DNA of 37,492 nucleotides. Source: JASHVB01 sp049522565 (GTDB lineage Bacteria; Pseudomonadota; Alphaproteobacteria; Acetobacterales; Acetobacteraceae). A model generated the notes under the pieces. That model was not told the DNA's origin. It was given only the letters and a program-made list of their open reading frames with translations, and searched no databases. Below are positions 24,406-32,115 of this stretch, in pieces. The stretch is taken from NCBI GenBank assembly GCA_049522565.1, contig JBEKNT010000015.1, positions 1 through 37,492 on the forward strand, written 5' to 3'. Position 1 is the first letter of the stretch; each line of letters begins with the position of its first letter. A program made the translations under genes and the position numbers.

Positions 24406-24406
24406 C

Positions 24407-24514
24407 AAAACCTCTCCCGCTTCGCGGGAGAGGTCGAGGCGCGAAGCGACGACGGTGAGGGTGATCGGGTCGGCACGCTGCACCCTCACGGTTGGTTCGC
24501 TTTGCGACCCAACC
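24407..24514 (+). repeat. Family A repeat, copy A3, plus an adjoining hairpin
   Basis: AAAA, then hairpin CCTCTCCCGC-TTC-GCGGGAGAGG (24411-24433), GTCGAGGCGCGAAGCG, GGTGAGGGTGATCGGGTCGG and CACGCTG. A further hairpin (GGTTGGTTCGC-TTTG-CGACCCAACC, 24490-24514) follows. 24515-24604 holds nothing else I can identify ahead of the glycosyltransferase start. Confidence 0.85.
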
Positions 24515-24604
24515 GCGTCGATCCGCTTCGCCGCGCAACTCTGCTTCGCGGGCGAGGCGTACTTATGCCAGGATGCACCGCGCCCCAGGACCAACGAGCC
24601 CCCA

Positions 24605-26293
24605 ATGGATACGATCGTCATCGGCGCCGTGGTTCAGGACACGGCGCCCCGTATTCTCGAATGGATTGCGTTCCACCGGCTGATCGGGGCGGATCGTTTC
24701 GTGCTGTACGACCTGGGCAGTACCGATGGCACCGCCGCCCTGGTCGCCCGGTCGCGCTTTGGCCACCAGGCGACCGTGATCGACTGGGCGCGCAACGACG
24801 GGCCAGCGGCGGCCCATGACGACTTCCTCGCCAACCACGCGAACCGCTTTACCTGGGCCGCCCTCGTCGCGCAGGACGAGTTCATCCACCCGCTCGATAC
24901 CGACACGATCCGCTCGTTGTTGCCGCGCTATGACGGGTTCTCGGCGGTGGTGCTGCGCCGGCTGACCTTCGTCACGTCCGACCACCAGGGGCGGCCGGGG
25001 CAGCTCGTCATTGGCAATTGTACCAGCCGCGTGCCGGACGACTCGCCGCTGAACAGCGCCGCGCCGACGCTGCTGCGCACGTCCGATCTCCGGCGGATGG
25101 CCGGCGTGGCGTCCGGCTTCACCGTGGCGGGCGTGATGTGCAATGCGCGCGGCGAGCGTGTTCCGGCGGCGGAGCCGGCAGCGCAGGCTTGTGACGATGT
25201 GATGGTGGTGAACCGCTATCCCGCCCGATCGGCAGTACCAGGTCAGCTCGGGGTCACAACGTCCATCGCAGTGAGCAATCCGTTCATTCCCGCGCCGCTG
25301 GCCGGCGCGAACCTCGGCGAGCAGGTTCGTCCGGCCGACGCACCGGCGACGGTGTCGGACCGTCGCATCGTACGTTTCATCCCGCGCCTGCGGGCGATGC
25401 TGCACGACACCTCGCTGGCCGCGCAGCCACGTCCCGCGCAGCCGCTCCCCGCGCAGCCGCTCCCCGCGCAACCGGCTTCCGCCCCGGTGCCAGCCCCTGC
25501 CGCCGCACCCCTCCTGCTCGGCATCGGCATCGTGACCTACAACCGCCGGTCGATCCTGAACGCGACGCTCGACCGCGTGCTGCAACACACCCGGCATCCA
25601 CGGACCGTCGTCGCGGTGGCGGACGACGGTTCCACCGACGGCACGCTGGACCTGCTGCGCGCGCGGCAGGTGCTGACCGTGACGGGGCGCAACATGAGCA
25701 TCGCGTGGAACAAGAATCGTGTCCTGTTCCTGCTGTCCGAGCTGTTACGCTGCGATGTCGTGCTGCTGCTGGAGGATGATGCGTATCCGTCGGCCGACCA
25801 CTGGGAGATCGAGTGGATGCATGCGGCGGTTCGCTGGGGGCACGCCAACCTTGCCGACCAATCGCTGAAGGAACACTTCGTCGCCGGCACCGGCACCCTG
25901 GAAGATCCGATCTACAGCCCGCAGATCACTGCCCAGTGCGCCGTGTTCTCGCGTGAGGCGTTGTTGTTCGGCGGCTATTTCGACACGCGCTTCCGCGAAT
26001 ACGGCCATGAGCATGTGGAGCACACGCGGCGCCTGCTGCGTCTCGGCTACGGCGGCACGGAAGGTCCGGTCAACGGGCAGCCCGGCCCACTGTTCAAGCT
26101 GCTGTGGGGCGGCATCGGCCACCACCTGGTGCCGCCGATTATTGCGGCGAAGGAAGCGCCGGCGGAGCGGATGCGGGCGCTGGCGCAGCGGCTGTTCGGG
26201 GATTTCAGCTACCGCGCGCCATGGCAGGATGAAACCGAAGCAAAACAATTGCGCGACGAGATGCGCCACAGTTTCCCGCGTGCGGTGCTGTAG
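24605..26293 (+). CDS. Two-domain glycosyltransferase (Glyco_tranf_2_4/GT92-like + GT2)
   Basis: A 562-residue cytosolic fusion. Residues ~1-240 resemble the Glyco_tranf_2_4/GT92-like group: VVQDTAPRILEWIAFHRLIG, FVLYDLGSTDGT and AQDEFIHPL in place of the usual D(I)DEF. Residues ~273-302 form a Pro/Ala linker built from AQP(L)P units. From ~303 a GT2 domain follows: LGIGIVTYNRRSILNATLDR, VADDGSTDGT and LLLEDDAYP, the nucleotide-sugar/metal site. The C-terminal part (SPQITAQCAVFSREALLFGG, EYGHEHVEHTRR) fits the acceptor side. The fusion may add two sugars in sequence. The ribosome site is weak (ACGAG). The first gene of a three-gene glycan cluster; sugar and acceptor unknown. Confidence 0.85.
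   Translation: MDTIVIGAVVQDTAPRILEWIAFHRLIGADRFVLYDLGSTDGTAALVARSRFGHQATVIDWARNDGPAAAHDDFLANHANRFTWAALVAQDEFIHPLDTDTIRSLLPRYDGFSAVVLRRLTFVTSDHQGRPGQLVIGNCTSRVPDDSPLNSAAPTLLRTSDLRRMAGVASGFTVAGVMCNARGERVPAAEPAAQACDDVMVVNRYPARSAVPGQLGVTTSIAVSNPFIPAPLAGANLGEQVRPADAPATVSDRRIVRFIPRLRAMLHDTSLAAQPRPAQPLPAQPLPAQPASAPVPAPAAAPLLLGIGIVTYNRRSILNATLDRVLQHTRHPRTVVAVADDGSTDGTLDLLRARQVLTVTGRNMSIAWNKNRVLFLLSELLRCDVVLLLEDDAYPSADHWEIEWMHAAVRWGHANLADQSLKEHFVAGTGTLEDPIYSPQITAQCAVFSREALLFGGYFDTRFREYGHEHVEHTRRLLRLGYGGTEGPVNGQPGPLFKLLWGGIGHHLVPPIIAAKEAPAERMRALAQRLFGDFSYRAPWQDETEAKQLRDEMRHSFPRAVL
25421..25480 (+). repeat. Four tandem 15-bp units encoding an AQPxP linker
   Basis: Units GCGCAGCCACGTCCC, GCGCAGCCGCTCCCC (twice, identical) and GCGCAACCGGCTTCC. 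They encode the flexible joint between the two glycosyltransferase domains. Identical middle units suggest recent slippage and likely length variation between strains. Confidence 0.85.
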
Positions 26294-26377
26294 CCGGAGT
26301 ATCGCGCACCGGCACGCCCGACGCGCGCAGCCGCCTCCAGTGTCGCGACACAAGCAGCAGACCACGCGAGGCGATGG

Positions 26378-28741
26378 ATGACCGACGTGTCCGACGGACC
26401 GGTCTTTCATGTCGAGCCGAAAGGCAGGCTCGGCAACCAGATGATCCAGTACATGGTGGCGCTGAAATTCCAGAGCCTGGTGCCCGGCAGCCGCATCTCC
26501 AATGTGCGGTTCCCCGATTGGGGCATCGATCATCCGCCGGCCGCATTGCCGGAGCCGGTCGAGTTCGCCGCGCAACAACAGCACATCGAGATGGAAGGCC
26601 TGGCGGAACGCGCGCGCACCGGGTTGCTTCGCAGTATCGTCTATACCGGCTTCGGCCAGCGGATGGAGAATTTCCTGGATGCCGATTTCTACCGATCGGT
26701 GTTTTGTTCTCCGGTTATCAGTCCTCTCCAGTTCGACGAACGGCATCTTATCTGCCCGGTCCGCGCGGAAGACGTGCTCGACGTCAGTGGAAGCCACGAC
26801 TATCCGCTGACGCCGGTCGAGTTCTATGCCGATATCGTCGCGGAGACCGGCCTTATGCCGGTGTTCATGGGGCAGACCGCCCCCAACCGCTACACCGATC
26901 GCCTGCGGGAACGGTTTCCCGGTGCGCAGTTCCTGGAGTCGGGCAACGCGATGCTGGATTTCCAGGTGATTCGCCAGGCGAAGAACATCGTACTGGGGGT
27001 TTCCACCTTTGCCTGGCTCGCCGCCTGGCTGTCGCATGCCGACCGCATCTTCATGGCGGTGAGCGGCCTGTTCAACCCTATGCAGTATCATATCGTCGAT
27101 CTGCTGCCATTCGGCGATCCCCGCTACCGCTTCTATTTGTTCCCGATCAACTACGGCGTGCGGCTTGAACGGCATGCGGCCGCTCATCGACGCATTGCTC
27201 CGTATTGGCGCCACGTCCCGCAGGACCTGCTGCGGCGGCTGTTCCGGGAGGCACCGCGTTTTGATCCGCCTATGGAACTAATGCTCGACGCATTCGATCC
27301 GGACTACTACCTGGCGGTCAACGCCGACGTCGCGGCAGCCTTCGGCGCGGACAATGCGGACGGTGCCCGGGAGCACTACCGGCGTGGTGGGGTGCGCGAG
27401 GGACGCAAGCCGTTCAGGTACTCGCCGTCCTGGTATGCCGCGCGTTACCCGATGGCGGCAATGGAAGTTGCGCAAGGCGACTACAGCAGCTTCGCCCACC
27501 ATTATGTGGCGGTGGGCCGCGCGTTCGGCTATCGGCCGTCGCCGGACGATGGTCAGGCCGGGTGGGATGCGGAGTTGGATGAGCCAACCTCCGTTCCCCT
27601 TCCGTCGATCGCCGACCTGGCCAAGGAGGTGGTCTGGCTGGAACGCATGCAGGTGCCCGATACGAATGCCGAGGTCTCACTGGGCGACAGCTTCGCCCGG
27701 CTGCTGCCGCCGAATTTGGCGGCGCATTTCGCCCGGCAGACGACGACCGAGTCCGTGCGGGCCTACCGGCTGCGCGACGTTATCCTGGATGCCTCGAGAA
27801 TGGCGTTGTCCAACGGGCGCAAGCCGATCCCCGAGACGCTGTACATGGTCGACCAGGACGAGTACGAGCACGCGCTGGCGCAAACCCTGCACCCGCAGCC
27901 GACCGATCCGACCACGCACTACATCCTGGGATGCAACGTCTCCGTCGCCAATTACTTCCACTGGATGACGCAGTCGCTGCCGGCGATCGACTGGGGCCTG
28001 CGTAACCGGCGGCATCCGAACGTGGCCCTGGCGCTGGCGCCGTTGCGACCCTGGCAGGAGGAGTCGCTGGCGCTGCTGGGCCACGCCGACGTCCCGCGGC
28101 TGATAGTGGACGTCACGGCGCATTACTGGCTGGGTAGTGCGGAATATGCCGAGTTCCTCGGCGAGCGCATGGCCAGAAGCCTGTCCCGCGCGGCTGCCGC
28201 CACCTATGAGTGCTTGCGACAGGCGGTGCTACCCGCGACCGACGGCGCCGACGAGATCTACGTGGCGCGTACCGACGCGACCAACCGCGTCGCGGTGAAC
28301 GAGGCCGAACTGATCGCGATGCTCGAACGGCAGGGCGTGCGCATCGTCGTGCCCGGCGCGTTGACGCTGACCCGGCAGATCGCGATTTTTCGCCGCGCCA
28401 GCCTGGTGATCGGCCCGCATGGTGCCGGCTTGAGCAATATCGTGGGCTGCGAGCCGGGCACCCATCTCTACGAACTGGTGCCCAGCCATTACCCCAATTT
28501 TTGCTTCAACCGGCTCGCGCAAGGCTGCGGGCTGCACTACTGGGGCGACGTGTTCCCGGGCGAACCGGGGGAAGGTAGCCCGCATCACCGGACCTGGCGC
28601 ATCGACCTCGACGTGGTCGCCGCGCGGCTGGACCTGATCCGTGCGCGGATCGCGGCACCGGCGGGCCTCACGTCATCGCCGACCCCGGGGTCAAGCGCCC
28701 CCGGGCAAGGCTTGACCCGGCCATCCACGCCGGCTCGGTAG
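26378..28741 (+). CDS. GT11-like domain fused to a GT61-family glycosyltransferase
   Basis: A 787-residue fusion. Residues ~1-260 have a GRLGNQMIQYMVALKF opening like the GGLGNQMFQ motif of alpha-1,2-fucosyltransferases (GT11), and DFQVIRQAKNIVLGVSTFAWLAAWL, which matches their DxxLMxxCxxxIxxNSTFSWWxAWL motif. The GT11 HVRRGDY motif is only vaguely present (CPVRAED). Residues ~306-390 hold a DPDYYLAVNADV..HYRRGGVREGRKPF unit, a motif seen in other surface-glycan proteins. From ~450 comes a GT61 (DUF563) domain: YFHWMTQSLP (~526) and VIGPHGAGLSNIVGCEPGT (~676). The last ~23 residues come from a family C-like repeat. The gene lies 84 nt after the double glycosyltransferase. A probable capsule, LPS or protein glycan role is inferred. 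Confidence 0.85.
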   Translation: MTDVSDGPVFHVEPKGRLGNQMIQYMVALKFQSLVPGSRISNVRFPDWGIDHPPAALPEPVEFAAQQQHIEMEGLAERARTGLLRSIVYTGFGQRMENFLDADFYRSVFCSPVISPLQFDERHLICPVRAEDVLDVSGSHDYPLTPVEFYADIVAETGLMPVFMGQTAPNRYTDRLRERFPGAQFLESGNAMLDFQVIRQAKNIVLGVSTFAWLAAWLSHADRIFMAVSGLFNPMQYHIVDLLPFGDPRYRFYLFPINYGVRLERHAAAHRRIAPYWRHVPQDLLRRLFREAPRFDPPMELMLDAFDPDYYLAVNADVAAAFGADNADGAREHYRRGGVREGRKPFRYSPSWYAARYPMAAMEVAQGDYSSFAHHYVAVGRAFGYRPSPDDGQAGWDAELDEPTSVPLPSIADLAKEVVWLERMQVPDTNAEVSLGDSFARLLPPNLAAHFARQTTTESVRAYRLRDVILDASRMALSNGRKPIPETLYMVDQDEYEHALAQTLHPQPTDPTTHYILGCNVSVANYFHWMTQSLPAIDWGLRNRRHPNVALALAPLRPWQEESLALLGHADVPRLIVDVTAHYWLGSAEYAEFLGERMARSLSRAAAATYECLRQAVLPATDGADEIYVARTDATNRVAVNEAELIAMLERQGVRIVVPGALTLTRQIAIFRRASLVIGPHGAGLSNIVGCEPGTHLYELVPSHYPNFCFNRLAQGCGLHYWGDVFPGEPGEGSPHHRTWRIDLDVVAARLDLIRARIAAPAGLTSSPTPGSSAPGQGLTRPSTPAR
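28683..28735. repeat. Family C-like repeat in the GT61 gene 3' end
   Basis: GGGGTCAAGCGCCCCCGGGC and AAGGCTTGACCCGGCCATCC resemble the CTTGACCCGGCCATC core of the palindrome at 12370-12447. The minus-strand translation (GVDGRVKPCPG) resembles that of the first copy (IDGRVKPGHDG). It forms the last codons of the upstream gene. Confidence 0.7.
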
Positions 28742-28756
28742 GGCGGGGTCGTACGC

Positions 28757-29947
28757 ATGTCCGACGCCACTGGCGGACCAGTCTTCCATGTCGAGCCGAG
28801 AGGCGGCCTCGCCAGCCGGATGTTTCAATACATGGTGGCGCTGAAATTCCACAGCATGGTGCCGGGCTGCCGCATCGCCAATGTCGCGCTGCCGGAATGG
28901 GGCATTGAGCATCCGCCGTTGGAATCGCCGGGGCCGGAAGAAATCGTCGCGGGACAGCATGCCATCGATCTGGACGGTCTGACGGAACGCGCGCGCGCCG
29001 GCGCGGTTCGGCGCGTCGTCTATGCCGGCTTCGGCCAGCGCATGGAGAACTTGCTGGATGCCGGCGTCTATCGGAACGTCTTCCGCCCGCCGGTCGCCGC
29101 AGCGTCCGAATTCGACGAACGGCATCTCATTTGTCCGATTGGAGCCTCGGACGCGTCGGAACAGCCCGGTCCGTTCCATCCGCTGACACCGGTCGAGTTC
29201 TACGCCGATATCGTTGCCGAAACCGGCCTGACGCCGGTGTTCATCGGACCGGGAGTACCCAGCCTCTACGCCGACCGCCTGCGCACGCAGTTTCCGCAGG
29301 CGCGGTTCCTGGATACCGGCAGTGCAATGGCGGATTTCGAGGCGATCCGCCAGGCGAAGAACATTGTCGTCGGGGTCAGCGCGTTCGCCTGGCTGGCGGC
29401 GTGGCTGTCGCATGCCGACCGCATTTTCATGGCGGTGAGCGGGCTGTTCAATCCGTTGCAGTATGGCTTTGTCGACCTGCTGCCATTTGACGATCCCCGC
29501 TACCGGTTCTGCCTGTTCCCGATCAATTACGCCGTGCCGCTGGAACACCATGCGGCGGCGCATCGGCGCATCGCGCCGTTCTGGCGGCCGGTCTCGCATG
29601 CGGCGCTGAAGCGGCAGTTGCAGGAGGCGCCGCGCCTCGATCCCTCGAACGAGGAAATCCTCGCTAATTTCGACGCGGACTATTACCTGGCGACGAACAC
29701 CGATGTCGCGCAGATCCTTGGTGCCGGCAACACGGAGGGGGCGCGGGCGCATTACCTGCTGTTCGGTATCCGCGAACAGCGTCTGCCGTTCAAGCTGGCG
29801 CCGGCGTGGTATGCGGCGCGCTATCCCATGGCGGCGTTCGAAGTCGCGCAGGGCGACTACAGCAATTTCGCCCACCATTACATTGCTGTCGGCCGGGCGC
29901 GCGGCTACCGGCCGCTGCCGATCGACGGCGAATCATGGTGGGACTGA
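28757..29947 (+). CDS. Stand-alone paralogue of the GT11-like N-terminal half
   Basis: 396 residues, aligning almost without gaps to residues 1-397 of the preceding protein, roughly 60% identical by eye. Shared blocks: GPVFHVEP, GFGQRMEN, FDERHLICP, LTPVEFYADIVAETGL, AWLAAWLSHADRIFMAVSGL, and YAARYPMAA.EVAQGDYS. The glycine motif is decayed here (GLASRMFQYM instead of GRLGNQMIQYM), removing the Gly-Asn-Gln that typifies GT11 nucleotide binding. It stops (SWWD) just where the GT61 domain begins in the neighbour. It starts 15 nt after the preceding stop, without a strong ribosome site. It may be a partner or regulator of the fusion rather than an enzyme, or a transferase with altered donor use. 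Confidence 0.82.
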   Translation: MSDATGGPVFHVEPRGGLASRMFQYMVALKFHSMVPGCRIANVALPEWGIEHPPLESPGPEEIVAGQHAIDLDGLTERARAGAVRRVVYAGFGQRMENLLDAGVYRNVFRPPVAAASEFDERHLICPIGASDASEQPGPFHPLTPVEFYADIVAETGLTPVFIGPGVPSLYADRLRTQFPQARFLDTGSAMADFEAIRQAKNIVVGVSAFAWLAAWLSHADRIFMAVSGLFNPLQYGFVDLLPFDDPRYRFCLFPINYAVPLEHHAAAHRRIAPFWRPVSHAALKRQLQEAPRLDPSNEEILANFDADYYLATNTDVAQILGAGNTEGARAHYLLFGIREQRLPFKLAPAWYAARYPMAAFEVAQGDYSNFAHHYIAVGRARGYRPLPIDGESWWD

Positions 29948-29977
29948 TGGCGCCCCGGGCATAACGGGAAGGATGCG

Positions 29978-31144
29978 TCAGTTCATCTCCCGCAGCCGCG
30001 GTGCCACTTCCCGCCCGAACAGCGTGATGTTCTGCATTGCGTCCCGGTGGCTCAAATAGCCGCCCTGGCCGAAGAACAGCAGATGCCCGACGCCGCCCAT
30101 GCGGGCATTGAAATCCCGGATCTGATCGAACACGTCGTCCGGCGTGCCGGCGAACACCGTGTCGGTGTCCATGAACTGCTGCACCGAGGCGTTGCGATGG
30201 TCGATCATATTGCCCTGCCGATCCTTGACGATGCGATGCGCGCGCGGCCCTGCCTTCAGGATCGCCACGTTCGCCGCCACCGAGTTGTAGCCTGGCGGAT
30301 TGGTGAATTGCTCTGCCACGACAGGTGCGGTGCGCACATAGTCGGCGATCTGATCGGCGCGCCGCAGCCCTTCGTCGCGCGTATGCCCGACGCCGACCAC
30401 CGCGGCATAGGCCATGCGGTCCGGCCCCGCTTCCCAGCCATGCTCGCGCGCGGTCTGCCGATACATGTCGTACATCGGCTTGGCCGTGCCACCGGACAGC
30501 AGCGTGCCAATCACGTGCCCCTTCTCCGCCGCCAGGCGGCCGCTGTCCACGCTCATCCCGGTCATCCATACCGGCGGGGTCGGCTGCTGGATCGGCCGCG
30601 GCCAGATGTTGACGTTCCGGTAATGGAAGTATTCGCCTTCCCAGTTGAATGGCCCGTCCGAGGTGGACAGCGCCTTCAGAATCAGGTCATGCGCTTCCCA
30701 GTAGCGCCGCATCAGCCGCGCCGGGTTGGAATTGGCGGGTGCGATTTCATACGGCGCGCCCTTCACCAGACCCATTTCCAAACGCCCGCCGGACAGCACG
30801 TCGAGCCATGCCATCTCCTCGGCGACGCGCACCGGATCCGGCCGGTTGGCGATCGGATTGCCGAGCGTCAGCAGCCGCGCCCGCTTGGTTTCGCGCGCGA
30901 TCACCGCCAGCGCCATCGGCACCGACACCGTCATGCAGGTCGCGGTGCTGTGGTGCTCGTTCACCATGATGTCGAGCCCGACCTCGTCGCACAGCGCGAA
31001 CTCGTCGAGGTAGCGGTGCAGCAGCTTGTGCGCTTCCGCCGGGTCGAGGTTCTCGTTCGGCAGGATCACCCGCAGCGAGCCGCGCTTCAGGCCTTCCTGC
31101 CACGCCGGGTGATAGGCCATTTCGGAAAAATACCAGGATCGCAT
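29978..31144 (-). CDS. LLM-class flavin-dependent oxidoreductase (luciferase-like monooxygenase)
   Basis: TIM-barrel flavin monooxygenase, 388 residues. Seen: the N-terminal strand MRSWYFSEMAYHP, LCDEVGLDIMVNEHHSTATC (the bacterial-luciferase-like EHH segment), LGNPIANRPDPVRVAEEMAWLDVLSGGRLEMGLVKG (in pieces, the family's flavin/phosphate region), and PPVWMTGMSVDSGRLAAEKG. It uses reduced FMN from a separate reductase, probably supplied in trans since none is here. It probably oxidises or desulfonates an organic substrate; which one is not visible. The start at MRSWYF follows GAGGGAAC; 23 upstream codons are excluded. An alpha/beta hydrolase gene ends 11 nt upstream on the same strand, so the two likely form one transcript and a shared degradation step. 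Confidence 0.92.
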   Translation of the reverse strand: MRSWYFSEMAYHPAWQEGLKRGSLRVILPNENLDPAEAHKLLHRYLDEFALCDEVGLDIMVNEHHSTATCMTVSVPMALAVIARETKRARLLTLGNPIANRPDPVRVAEEMAWLDVLSGGRLEMGLVKGAPYEIAPANSNPARLMRRYWEAHDLILKALSTSDGPFNWEGEYFHYRNVNIWPRPIQQPTPPVWMTGMSVDSGRLAAEKGHVIGTLLSGGTAKPMYDMYRQTAREHGWEAGPDRMAYAAVVGVGHTRDEGLRRADQIADYVRTAPVVAEQFTNPPGYNSVAANVAILKAGPRAHRIVKDRQGNMIDHRNASVQQFMDTDTVFAGTPDDVFDQIRDFNARMGGVGHLLFFGQGGYLSHRDAMQNITLFGREVAPRLREMN

Positions 31145-31155
31145 GGGATGTTCCC

Positions 31156-31929
31156 TCAGTGTCGGCCGACGAAGCCGGCGACGCGTTCGGCGAACGCCGC
31201 CGGCTGTTCCCAATGCGGGAAGTGCCCGGCGTCGCTGATCAGTTCCATGCGTGCGCCGGGAATCGCGGCACGCCAGCCCTCGCCATAGGCCGGTGTGACG
31301 ATGCGGTCATGCTCGCCCCACAGCAGCAGGGTTGGCAGATCGATCCGATGCAGCCAGCGTTTCAACCGCGGATTGTGCATGTACGGCTTCCAGCCGAACA
31401 GCGCCAAGGCTTCGCGCCCGCGCACAATGGCGGACAATTCGGTTTCCGGCAGCGCGGTGTAGTCGATCTCGCCGCGTTGCGGATCGGCCCAGGCCAGGCG
31501 CATGAACGCCGCACGCGGGATCGCGTGCATGTCGGCGATGTCGCGGTCGGTAACGCCGCCCAGCTTGATGCCGAGCGGCGCCGCCAGCACGACATGCCCG
31601 AAACCCTGCGTGGTGCGCACCGCCATTTCGGCCGCGATCCAGCCGCCAAAGTCGGCGCCGACCAGCACGGCATCCTGCAGCCCGAGCGTGCGCGCCAGAT
31701 CGAGATAGAGATACGCGATGTCGTCCACCGTGCCGAACCAGTCCGGCAGCGTTGATTCGCCAAAGCCGGGGTGATGCGGCGCAATCACCCGAAACCGTGC
31801 GGCGAGCGCGTCCAGCCACGCATGCCGCGGCTGCAATCCTTCTCCCGGGTGGAGGAACAGCAACGGACGCCCGGTGCCGCGTTCCTCGATCTCCAGTGCG
31901 ACGCCGGAGACGCTGATGCTGCGGCTCAT
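31156..31929 (-). CDS. Alpha/beta hydrolase
   Basis: A 257-residue alpha/beta-fold hydrolase. It has the oxyanion loop region FLHPGEGLQPR, APHHPGFGESTLPDWFG, a nucleophile elbow reading VGADFGGWIA (Asp at the nucleophile position, as in haloalkane or epoxide hydrolases, not Ser), LLLWGEHDRIVTP (acid) and SDAGHFPHWEQP (catalytic His). The Asp nucleophile argues for dehalogenase/epoxide-hydrolase or C-C-bond chemistry rather than an ordinary esterase. The start at MSRSISV overlaps the stop of a 12-codon reading frame that has the only strong ribosome site (GGAGGAAG); an in-frame ATG three codons upstream is also possible. It is the first gene of a two-gene unit with the flavin monooxygenase. 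Confidence 0.88.
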   Translation of the reverse strand: MSRSISVSGVALEIEERGTGRPLLFLHPGEGLQPRHAWLDALAARFRVIAPHHPGFGESTLPDWFGTVDDIAYLYLDLARTLGLQDAVLVGADFGGWIAAEMAVRTTQGFGHVVLAAPLGIKLGGVTDRDIADMHAIPRAAFMRLAWADPQRGEIDYTALPETELSAIVRGREALALFGWKPYMHNPRLKRWLHRIDLPTLLLWGEHDRIVTPAYGEGWRAAIPGARMELISDAGHFPHWEQPAAFAERVAGFVGRH

Positions 31930-31964
31930 CGGCGGCATGCCGTTGGCGTGTGGTTCGCGCCCAT
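31926..31964 (-). CDS. Possible 12-residue leader ORF upstream of the hydrolase
   Basis: ATG at 31964 is preceded at ideal spacing by GGAGGAAG. It encodes MGANHTPTACRR and stops with a TGA that overlaps the hydrolase ATG (ATGA). It could couple translation into the hydrolase, or be a vestige of a frameshifted longer N-terminus. No regulatory residue run is present. Confidence 0.35.
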   Translation of the reverse strand: MGANHTPTACRR

Positions 31965-32019
31965 GGGGCTTCCTCCGTTCTGCGCCGCTTGAGTGTAGGC
32001 CCGGGCGAGCGGGGGCTGC

Positions 32020-32051
32020 AAAAACCTCCCCCGCGCGATGCGCGGGAGAGG
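32020..32051 (-). terminator. Intrinsic-terminator-like hairpin after the yhaN-like gene (family A)
   Basis: On the minus strand a 12-bp GC stem (arms 32040-32051 and 32025-32036, one mismatch, 3-nt loop) is followed directly by five T. It lies 65-96 nt beyond the stop of the ATPase gene, in the right orientation. The hairpin is the end of family A copy A4, so the terminator shape comes from the repeat. Confidence 0.5.
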
Positions 32052-32090
32052 TCGAGGCGCGCAGTGACGCGGGTGAGGGTGCCGCGAACC
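32025..32090 (+). repeat. Family A repeat, copy A4
   Basis: A-tract, hairpin CCTCCCCCGCGC-GAT-GCGCGGGAGAGG, GTCGAGGCGCGCAGTG and GGGTGAGGGTG. Opposite in orientation to copy A5, about 35 nt away. Confidence 0.88.
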
Positions 32091-32115
32091 GCATGCGATT
32101 CAACAAGCAAGGTGG

